Below, in pieces: positions 1 to 6,128 of a stretch of DNA of 16,384 nucleotides. The stretch lies in the NCBI GenBank assembly GCA_013002425.1, contig JABDJQ010000549.1:1-16384 (forward strand), given 5' to 3'. The position numbers were made by a program, and so were the translations under genes. This DNA comes from Gemmatimonadota bacterium. Its GTDB lineage: Bacteria > Orphanbacterota > Orphanbacteria > Orphanbacterales > Orphanbacteraceae. The first letter of the stretch is position 1. Every line of letters begins with the position of its first letter. The notes beneath the pieces are model-generated. The model was not told the DNA's origin. It was given only the letters and a program-made list of their open reading frames with translations, and did not search any database.

Positions 1-499
1 TCGACACCGTACCGTACTTCCCGAGCACCGAACTTACGACCGTGATGCGGCCGCCGCCTCCTTCCATGAGCAGAGGAAGCGCCGCCCGCGCAAGCGCCGC
101 CGGCCCGAGGTAGTTCGTCCGGATCAGAATGTCGTCGATCTCGCGCGTCGTCTCGGCCACGTAGCCGCGCTGGCTCACACCGGCGTTCAGAATGAGATGA
201 TCGAGTCGGCCGTATCGCTCGCGCACGGCGCGGACCGCGTCGTCGAAGCGCGCAGGCTCGCGCATGTCGAGAGGGAGCACGAGCGTGTTCTCCGGCGCGC
301 CGTCTGCGCGTTCCACGGGCGCCTCGTGCATGACTTCGCGCGCCATCAACGCGAGGTCGCCGGCCACCCGCGCGAGATCGCTTTCGGTGCGCGCGGAAAG
401 CACGACGGCGGCGCCCGCGCGCATCATCTCGTGCGCGAGCCTTTCGCCGATGCCGGCCGACGCGCCGGTCACCCAGGCCGTCTTACCTTCTGCCCACAT
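1..499 (-). CDS. Classical short-chain dehydrogenase/reductase, DHRS7-like (3' end missing)
   Basis: The gene starts at the ATG at 499-497 on the minus strand and leaves the window after 166 codons. The N-terminal Rossmann fold has TGASAGIG at residues 11-18 (dinucleotide binding), Asp78 in 'LPLDM' (adenine pocket), NAG at 105-107, and 'VVSSVLG' at 144-150, where Ser147 should be the catalytic serine. The YxxxK pair would lie about 12 residues further on and is cut off by the window edge. The stretch around 'NYLGP' and 'SSVLGKYG' resembles the DHRS7 branch of SDRs. The family performs NAD(P)-dependent oxidation or reduction of carbonyl/hydroxyl groups; the substrate is unknown. An AAGGAG ribosome site (516-511) lies 11 bases before the start. 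The gene is divergent from the YeeZ-like gene, with about 155 bases between them. Confidence 0.88.
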   Translation of the reverse strand, partial: MWAEGKTAWVTGASAGIGERLAHEMMRAGAAVVLSARTESDLARVAGDLALMAREVMHEAPVERADGAPENTLVLPLDMREPARFDDAVRAVRERYGRLDHLILNAGVSQRGYVAETTREIDDILIRTNYLGPAALARAALPLLMEGGGGRITVVSSVLGKYGTVS

Positions 500-654
500 G
501 AAAACGAAAACTCCTTGAACGAAACCGGAATCGGGCCGAGGCTGGCCGAAAGAGTCGCAGCAACACTCGATACGGTGAATGAAATGCACGCCAGCTCGTT
601 CTCACAGTATGCTACGCCTTGCGCAGACGGCCACTTCTTTCCCATGGGGCGGCG
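500..654. other. Divergent intergenic region between the SDR and YeeZ-like genes
   Basis: This 155-base gap must hold the promoters of both divergent genes. On the minus side it contains the AAGGAG ribosome site of the SDR gene. On the plus side a weak -10-like TATGCT lies at 608-613 with no convincing -35 partner at 17 bases. I see no strong inverted repeat or operator here. Confidence 0.45.
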
Positions 655-1494
655 ATGAAGAACGTATTGATTGCGGGGTGCGGCGATATCGGCTCGCGAA
701 TCGGGCTCATTCTCGCGGACGAGGGGCACGCGGTCTGGGGGGTGCGTCGCAATGCCGCGAAGATCCCGCATCCGATCACGCCCGTTGCAGGCGATCTGAC
801 CCGACCCGCGTCCTGGGGCGAGCTCCCCGCGAGGATCGACTGGCTGATCTATGCCGCCGCCGCGAGCGGACCGGGCGAAGACGCCTATCGCGCGGCTTAC
901 ATCGAAGGACTCGGGAACGCGATCGAACGAGCGCGCGGCGCGGGAGTGTCGCGCGTACTTTTCACTTCGAGCACGTCGGTCTACGGGCAGGCGAACGGCG
1001 AGGAGGTCGACGAGAGCTCACCGACGGAGCCTTCCCGGTACACGGGCCGGATCCTGCTCGAGGCGGAAAGCGTGCTTGCGGAGCTGACCGTTCCCCATAT
1101 CGCGCTGCGCTACGGCGGAATCTACGGCCCGGGCCGCACGAGACTGCTCGATCGTGTGCGCGACGGCAGCGCCCGGACGCCCCGCGCCCCTCTGTTCACG
1201 AATCGCATTCACGCGGATGATGCCGCGCGCGCGGCGGCGCACTTGATGGAGGTGGAATCACCCGCGGCCATTTATAATGGAACGGACTGCGAGCAGGCCG
1301 ACCTGCGGGATGTGTACGAATGGATCGCGAAACGTCTCGGCGTCCCGCCCCCGGCCCCGGATGAAAGCGGCGCGACCGCGGGCCGCGGGAGCAAGCGCGT
1401 ACGAAGCGATCTGCTTCGCGGCACCGGATTCGTTTTTCGCTATCCCGGTTTTCGCGAAGGCTATGGGGCCATGATCGAGGACGAGTCGTCATGA
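655..1494 (+). CDS. YeeZ-like NAD-binding extended-SDR/epimerase-family protein
   Basis: A 279-residue Rossmann-fold protein. It has a GxGxxG dinucleotide site at residues 8-13 (GCGDIG), 'SGPGEDAY' at 71-78, 'TSSTSVYG' at 104-111 and 'GPGR' at 158-161. These same blocks, in the same order and at nearly the same length, occur in E. coli YeeZ (about 274 residues). The YxxxK catalytic pair of true epimerases is absent: the equivalent region reads YTGR (129-132). From memory YeeZ also has a non-canonical SGR there, so this looks like a family trait. The reaction is not established. The start chosen is the ATG at 655, preceded by GGGG at 646-649; an in-frame ATG at 619 would add 12 residues that fit nothing in the family. 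The stop overlaps the next start (ATGA), so the two genes are probably co-translated. Confidence 0.85.
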   Translation: MKNVLIAGCGDIGSRIGLILADEGHAVWGVRRNAAKIPHPITPVAGDLTRPASWGELPARIDWLIYAAAASGPGEDAYRAAYIEGLGNAIERARGAGVSRVLFTSSTSVYGQANGEEVDESSPTEPSRYTGRILLEAESVLAELTVPHIALRYGGIYGPGRTRLLDRVRDGSARTPRAPLFTNRIHADDAARAAAHLMEVESPAAIYNGTDCEQADLRDVYEWIAKRLGVPPPAPDESGATAGRGSKRVRSDLLRGTGFVFRYPGFREGYGAMIEDESS

Positions 1495-1880
1495 AATTCA
1501 CGCACACGATTCTTTATGTAAAAAGCGTGGAGCGGAGCGTCCGGTTTTACGAAGCAGCGTTCGGGCTCAGCGCCCGCTTCGTTCACGAAAGCGGTGACTA
1601 CGCGGAGATGGAAACCGGCGACGTGTCGCTTGCGTTCGTCGCGCTCGCACTCGCGAAGGAGAACCTGCCGCTCGGGTTTCGCGACCCCGACCCGAAGGAC
1701 CGCGCGCCGGCGATCGAGCTTACGTTTACGACAGACGATGTGGCCGCCGCTTACGAGAAGGCGGTCGAAGCCGGCGCCCTGCGTCTTCGCCCCGCGGCCG
1801 AGAAAGCGTGGGGGCAGACGGTCGCCTACGTGCGTGACCCCGACGGCGTGCTGATCGAGCTCGCGAGCCCGATCCAATAG
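1491..1880 (+). CDS. VOC superfamily (glyoxalase/dioxygenase-fold) protein
   Basis: A 129-residue protein with the paired beta-alpha-beta-beta-beta units of the vicinal oxygen chelate fold. The first unit starts 'HTILYVKSVERSVRFYEAAF' (5-24). The second contains 'IELTFTTDD' (75-83) and ends with the hallmark 'VRDPDGVLIELASP' (114-127). Possible metal ligands are His5, Glu76 and Glu123, matching positions used in glyoxalase I-like members. The family includes glyoxalases, fosfomycin-resistance enzymes and extradiol dioxygenases, and most small single-domain members such as this have unknown substrates. The ATGA overlap (1491-1494) with the upstream YeeZ-like gene indicates translational coupling, so it may share a substrate or regulation with that protein. 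Confidence 0.88.
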   Translation: MKFTHTILYVKSVERSVRFYEAAFGLSARFVHESGDYAEMETGDVSLAFVALALAKENLPLGFRDPDPKDRAPAIELTFTTDDVAAAYEKAVEAGALRLRPAAEKAWGQTVAYVRDPDGVLIELASPIQ

Positions 1881-1934
1881 GAACGGGCATGCGGGGAAAG
1901 CGCCTTCAACAGGTATCGGTCGATTAGAAGCGAG

Positions 1935-3092
1935 ATGAACGTGTCATCAGAGAAACAGAAGAAGCTGCGGATCGGCGTTCTTTTCGGCGGACGCTCGGGG
2001 GAGCACGACGTCTCTCTCGTTTCGGCGAAGGCCGTGATGAAAACGCTGCGCGCCTCCGGGCGATACGAGGTCGTCCCGATCGGCATCACGCGCGAGGGTG
2101 ACTGGATCGTGCACCCGAAGGCGCACGCGCTCCTGGCGCAGCAGTCGCAGCTCGGGCTCGGCGGACCGAAGCCCGCCTATCATGACGAGATCACGGAGGA
2201 AGATCGCGCGCGCGGCGGTCTCGGATCGCTCGTCGCGAATCAGTCCGCCCGGCGCCCGGTCGACGTGATCTTTCCCGTGCTGCACGGGCCGATGGGCGAA
2301 GACGGCACCGTGCAGGGCTTTCTCGAGTTGACGGGCATCCCGTACGTCGGTTCCGGCGTCGCCGGCTCTGCGCTCTGCATGGACAAGGACCTGTTCAAGC
2401 GGATCGCGCGCGACGCGGGTCTCGACGTGGCGCCGTGGGTCGCCGTGAGTCGCGCTTCGTGGCGCCGCGACCCGGACTCCGTGCGCGCGCGGGTCGAATC
2501 GCTCAGGCTGCCGCTCTTCGTGAAGCCGGCCAACATGGGTTCGAGCGTCGGGATCTCGAAGATCTCCGACATCGCTTTCTTCGACGACGCCATGAACGAG
2601 GCGGCGAAGTACGACACGAAGATCGTGATCGAAGAGGGGATCGACGCCCGCGAAATCGAGTGCGGCGTCCTCGGGAACGACGAGCCGATGGCGTCGCTGC
2701 CGGGTGAAATCGTTCCGGCCGGCGAGTTCTACGACTACGCCGCGAAATACGTCGACGACACGAGCGCTCTATACATTCCGGCCGATCTGCCGAAGAAGAC
2801 GATGCGCGCCGTGCAGAAGGCCGCGTGCCGGGCGTTCGTCGCCGCGGAGTGCGCCGGCATGGCGCGCGTCGACTTCCTGCTCGACAGGAACGACGGCACG
2901 ATCTACCTGAACGAGATCAACACGATCCCGGGCTTCACCCCGATTTCGATGTACTCGAAGATGTGGGACGCCAGCGGAATCCCGTACGACGAACTCCTGG
3001 ACAGGCTGATCGCGCTCGCGATCGAACGCCACGATGACCGCGCCGACGTCACGACGCATTTTGCGCTCCCCGGAGACGCGGAAACGGAGTAA
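1935..3092 (+). CDS. ddl: D-alanine--D-alanine ligase (long Ddl form)
   Basis: This cytoplasmic ATP-grasp enzyme joins two D-alanines to make the dipeptide used by MurF for peptidoglycan. It has 385 residues, in the size range of long DdlA-type enzymes. Visible signatures are 'GGRSGEHDVSLVSA' at 18-31, 'HGPMGEDGT' at 117-125, the ATP-binding loop 'VKPANMGSSVGISK' at 196-209, 'RVDFLL' (Asp313, a metal ligand) and 'NEINTIPGFTPISM' at 326-339. The omega-loop segment 'EFYDYAAKY' (264-272) carries the tyrosine typical of D-Ala-D-Ala rather than D-Ala-D-Lac ligases, so a vancomycin-resistance ligase is unlikely. No other cell-wall gene is nearby. The gap to the ABC ATPase gene is only 21 bases, so co-transcription is possible without a clear functional link. 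Confidence 0.96.
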   Translation: MNVSSEKQKKLRIGVLFGGRSGEHDVSLVSAKAVMKTLRASGRYEVVPIGITREGDWIVHPKAHALLAQQSQLGLGGPKPAYHDEITEEDRARGGLGSLVANQSARRPVDVIFPVLHGPMGEDGTVQGFLELTGIPYVGSGVAGSALCMDKDLFKRIARDAGLDVAPWVAVSRASWRRDPDSVRARVESLRLPLFVKPANMGSSVGISKISDIAFFDDAMNEAAKYDTKIVIEEGIDAREIECGVLGNDEPMASLPGEIVPAGEFYDYAAKYVDDTSALYIPADLPKKTMRAVQKAACRAFVAAECAGMARVDFLLDRNDGTIYLNEINTIPGFTPISMYSKMWDASGIPYDELLDRLIALAIERHDDRADVTTHFALPGDAETE

Positions 3093-3113
3093 CGCGAGCG
3101 CAGCAGGGGGACC

Positions 3114-3848
3114 ATGAGCGTCGTTCAGTTCGATTCGGTTTCGAAGCGATACGGAAGGGAGATTGCGGCCGATTCCGTCTCGCTTTCGATTCCGGCCAAC
3201 CGAACGACGGCGATCATCGGCCCGAGCGGCAGCGGCAAGTCCACCCTTCTCCAGATGATCAACGGCATGGTCCGCCCCGACTCGGGCGGCGTGCGGGTTT
3301 TCGACGCGCCGGTCGACTACGCAGAGTTACCCGCGCTCCGTCGAAAGATCGGTTACGCGGTGCAGGGAATCGGGCTCTTCCCGCACTGGAACGTGGGGCG
3401 TAATATCGCGATCCTCGCGGAGATGAGCGGCTGGGACGAAGCGCGGCGACGGGACCGCGTGCGTGAACTCATGGCGCTCGTCGAACTCCCGGAACATTAC
3501 GAAGCGCGACACCCGCACGAACTCTCCGGCGGCGAAATGCAGCGCGTGGGACTTTGCCGCGCGATGATGCTCGACCCGCCGCTGTTCCTCCTCGACGAAC
3601 CGTTCGGTGCGCTCGATCCGCTGACGCGCGGCGAAGTGCATCGCGAGTTCGAACGCATCCGCGAGGCGGGCAGGAGAACGATCGTACTCGTTACGCACGA
3701 TCTGCACGAGGCGCAGAAGCTCGCCGACGAAATCGTGGTCGTGAACGAGGGGCGCGTCGAGCAGCAGGCGGAAACACGGACGATACTGGCGCAGCCTGCG
3801 AACGACTTCGTCGCGGGCTTCTTCCGCGCGTACGAGGAGTCGCGATGA
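3114..3848 (+). CDS. OpuC/YehX-type osmoprotectant ABC transporter ATP-binding protein
   Basis: A 244-residue ABC ATPase that should power uptake of a quaternary-ammonium or related solute with the fused permease next door. Walker A is GPSGSGKS (36-43), the Q-loop Gln is at 84 in 'YAVQGIGLFPHWNV', the signature is LSGGE (137-141), Walker B is LFLLDE (157-162) with the D-loop following, and the switch His is His195 in 'VTHD'. The 'IGLFPH' sequence after the Q-loop is characteristic of the OpuCA/YehX/ProV-like branch. It ends soon after the ATPase core, so it lacks the C-terminal CBS domains that sense ionic strength in OpuA/OpuC ATPases. A purine-rich AGGGGG ribosome site lies just before the ATG at 3114. 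The stop overlaps the next ATG (ATGA, 3845-3848). Confidence 0.93.
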   Translation: MSVVQFDSVSKRYGREIAADSVSLSIPANRTTAIIGPSGSGKSTLLQMINGMVRPDSGGVRVFDAPVDYAELPALRRKIGYAVQGIGLFPHWNVGRNIAILAEMSGWDEARRRDRVRELMALVELPEHYEARHPHELSGGEMQRVGLCRAMMLDPPLFLLDEPFGALDPLTRGEVHREFERIREAGRRTIVLVTHDLHEAQKLADEIVVVNEGRVEQQAETRTILAQPANDFVAGFFRAYEESR

Positions 3849-5386
3849 AGCGGGCGGGCGCACGCATGGCGATATCGGCCGCGCTCGTGACGCTTGCGGC
3901 TCTCGCGGCTCTCGCGCCGGTTTCCGCCCACGCGCAGGATCCGATCCGCGTCGGCTCGAAGAATTTCACCGAAGGCTACATTCTGGGGGAACTGCTCGCG
4001 CAGGCGCTCGAGCGGGACGGCATCGCGGTCGAGCGCCGCTTCGGGCTCGGCGGAACTCTCGTCTGTTACGAGGCGCTCAGAAACGGCGAGATCGATCTCT
4101 ATCCCGAATACTCGGGCACGATCGAACAGGCGATCCTGAAACGCGAAACGCGCTCGTCGTTCTCCGACCTGCAGAAGATCGTGCGCACGGAAACCGGACT
4201 CGCGCTCTTCCCGTCGCTCGGCTTCGACAACACGTATGCGATCGCCGTTCGAAGGGAGACCGCGGCGAGTTTGTCGCTCGCGTCGATCGGCGACCTCGCC
4301 GCACACCCCTCGCTCGCGATCGCGTTCAGTCACGAGTTCCTGAATCGTCAGGACGGATGGCCGGGGCTCGCCGCGCGATACGGGCTTCCGCAGAAGCCGG
4401 CGGGAATCGAGCACGGCCTCGCGTACGAAGCGATGCGCACGAGAAAACTCGACGCCACCGACTGCTACTCGACCGACGGAGACATACAGAAGTACGACCT
4501 CGTTCTGCTCGCGGACGATCGCGCGTATTTCCCCGAGTATCAGGCCGCGCCCCTCGTGGCGCCTGACGTGGAATCGCGCGTTCGCCCCGCGCTCGAGCGT
4601 CTTGCGGGCGCGATCGACGAGGCGGCGATGCAGGCCATGAACGGCAGGGTACTGCTCGAAGACCGCACGTTCGCGGAAGTGGCGCACCGGTTTTTCGAAA
4701 CGCGCGCCGGCCGGAACGAGGCAGGCGTATCGAACGCGGACCGCGCGCCCGCGCGCGAAAGCCGCCTCGACGCGGTGATCAGGCGCGGCGCCCGTCACCT
4801 TCAACTCACGCTCGTCGCGCTTTCGCTCGGCATTCTCGCCGCCGTTCCGCTCGGCGTCCTGATCTATCGCACGCGCGCGCTTGCACGGCCCGTTCTCTAT
4901 CTCGCGGGGCTGCTGCAGACGATTCCTTCGATCGCACTTCTCGCGTTCATGATTCCCGTGCTCGGCATCGGCTTCCGGCCGGCGATCGTCGCGCTTTTTC
5001 TCTACGCGCTCCTTCCCATTCTGCGAAACACGACCGCCGCGCTGCTCGCAATCGACCCCGATCTGAAGCGCGTCGCGCGCGGCATCGGACTCACCGCCTG
5101 GCAGCGTCTGCGGCATGTCGAGATTCCGCTCGCGGCGCCGCTCATTCTGGCCGGCATCAAGACGGCGGCGGTCATCAACATCGGAACGGCTACGCTCGCC
5201 GCGTTTATCGGCGCGGGCGGACTCGGCGAGCCGATCGTCACCGGGCTCGCGCTGAACGACACGTCGCTGATTCTCGAAGGCGCGATTCCGGCCGCGCTTC
5301 TGGCGATATTGACGGAGCTTCTGTTCGATCTTCTCGAAAACCGGATCGTGCCGGCACATCTGAAACGAGATCGCGCGCTTGCGTAA
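3845..5386 (+). CDS. Fused osmoprotectant-type ABC substrate-binding protein/permease (binding domain first)
   Basis: A 513-residue fusion. Residues 1-31 form a signal or anchor segment ending AHA-QD. Residues 33-286 are an OpuCC/OsmF-type binding domain: 'VGSKNFTEGYILGELLAQ' (36-53), 'GEIDLYPEYSGT' (81-92), 'LGFDNTYAIAV' (125-135), 'EFLNRQDG' (164-171), and 'DCYSTDGDIQKYDLVLL' (206-222). From about 318 onward come several membrane helices with the ProW/OpuCB permease fold, including the EAA-type coupling segment around 413-441 ('GIGLTAWQRLRHVEIP'). The start is the ATG at 3845, which overlaps the ATPase stop. The family imports glycine betaine, choline, carnitine or similar; the related EgtU takes up ergothioneine. 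Well-known fusions of this type (BusAB, ChoS, EgtU) put the permease first, so the order here is reversed. Substrate unresolved. Confidence 0.92.
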   Translation: MKRAGARMAISAALVTLAALAALAPVSAHAQDPIRVGSKNFTEGYILGELLAQALERDGIAVERRFGLGGTLVCYEALRNGEIDLYPEYSGTIEQAILKRETRSSFSDLQKIVRTETGLALFPSLGFDNTYAIAVRRETAASLSLASIGDLAAHPSLAIAFSHEFLNRQDGWPGLAARYGLPQKPAGIEHGLAYEAMRTRKLDATDCYSTDGDIQKYDLVLLADDRAYFPEYQAAPLVAPDVESRVRPALERLAGAIDEAAMQAMNGRVLLEDRTFAEVAHRFFETRAGRNEAGVSNADRAPARESRLDAVIRRGARHLQLTLVALSLGILAAVPLGVLIYRTRALARPVLYLAGLLQTIPSIALLAFMIPVLGIGFRPAIVALFLYALLPILRNTTAALLAIDPDLKRVARGIGLTAWQRLRHVEIPLAAPLILAGIKTAAVINIGTATLAAFIGAGGLGEPIVTGLALNDTSLILEGAIPAALLAILTELLFDLLENRIVPAHLKRDRALA

Positions 5387-5471
5387 CCGCGCTCGACTCG
5401 GCCGGTCACTCCCGGTATGGTTCGTACGTACTGGCGGAGAACGCTCACGGCGAAACCGCACGCGCGTCATG

Positions 5472-5477
5472 AAAGGA
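5472..5477 (+). promoter_or_regulatory. Candidate ribosome binding site favouring a TTG start at 5489
   Basis: AAAGGA lies 11 bases before the TTG at 5489. The in-frame upstream ATG at 5417 has no purine-rich site before it and would add 24 very basic residues ahead of the signal peptide. This favours the TTG start but does not prove it. Confidence 0.4.
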
Positions 5478-5488
5478 AACGGCTGCCG

Positions 5489-6109
5489 TTGACGAACCGA
5501 CTCACGATGCTGATTTCGTTTCTGCTGATTCTCGGCGCGGCATTCGCCGGACAATGTGCGGCGGCAGACCCGCCCCCCTGTCTTCTCTGCGGCAACGCAC
5601 ACACGGCGGCCGAACATTCCGTTCTTTATAAGGGGCGCGCGATTCCCCTCTGCTCCCCCGCGTGCCAGGAACATTTCCGTGAACTCGAACGCACCGGCGG
5701 CCTCGACCCGCTGACCGCGGGCATCGAACCGCGCGCCGCCCTCTTCCAGGCCGACTCGGCGCCCCAGCGCCTGGGCGGGAGCAGGCTCCCGTTCTGGATC
5801 GGATGCTACGTGCTGCTCGGCGTGCTGACCGGAGGGGGCGCTGCATTCGTCGCCGTCCGCAAGGGGATTCCGGCCGGTTCGAGCTTCGCAATCGGGTTCG
5901 CTCTGAACGTGATCGGCCTCGCGATCGTGCTTGCAAAGCCGGCGCGCGAAACGGAGTTCCACGTGACCGGCCTCCGTAAGGTCCCGACGACGAGAGCTTC
6001 CCTTCGGTGCCCTGACTGCGGCAAAGCGAACCACCCTTCGGCGAACCTGTGTCTTCACTGCGGCCGCGCCCTCGAACCGCTCTCCCGTTCCGAAGTAAAT
6101 CCGACCTGA
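5489..6109 (+). CDS. Membrane protein with TRASH-like metal-binding motif and C-terminal zinc ribbon
   Basis: Read from the TTG at 5489 the product has 206 residues (230 if the ATG at 5417 is used). A signal peptide (about 1-26, ending CAAA-D) leads into C31-x2-C34-x20-C55-x3-C59. The C-x20-C-x3-C part fits the TRASH pattern linked to metal sensing and trafficking. Two hydrophobic helices follow (about 101-123 and 131-149) with a basic turn between them. The tail holds CxxC-x10-CxxC (174-191), a rubredoxin-like zinc ribbon. By simple topology the TRASH part should face outside the membrane; the side of the ribbon is unclear. I know no named family with this combination. It directly precedes the Fe-S flavoprotein gene (19-base gap), which suggests a role in metal supply or assembly for it. 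Function is inferred only from motifs. Confidence 0.75.
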   Translation: MTNRLTMLISFLLILGAAFAGQCAAADPPPCLLCGNAHTAAEHSVLYKGRAIPLCSPACQEHFRELERTGGLDPLTAGIEPRAALFQADSAPQRLGGSRLPFWIGCYVLLGVLTGGGAAFVAVRKGIPAGSSFAIGFALNVIGLAIVLAKPARETEFHVTGLRKVPTTRASLRCPDCGKANHPSANLCLHCGRALEPLSRSEVNPT

Positions 6110-6128
6110 GAGAGGACCGTTCGATTTC

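Noticed and set aside
655..1494. Loss of the SDR YxxxK catalytic pair in the YeeZ-like protein as a sign of decay
   Set aside because: As I recall, E. coli YeeZ has a similar non-canonical SGR sequence at this point, so this looks like a family feature rather than a damaged gene.
1935..3092. Vancomycin-resistance type D-Ala-D-Lac ligase
   Set aside because: The omega-loop 'EFYDYAAKY' carries the tyrosine of ordinary D-Ala-D-Ala ligases, and no vanH or vanX genes are adjacent.
5424..5431. GTACGTAC palindrome before the zinc-ribbon gene
   Set aside because: Only 8 bases long and without supporting context, so it is expected by chance.
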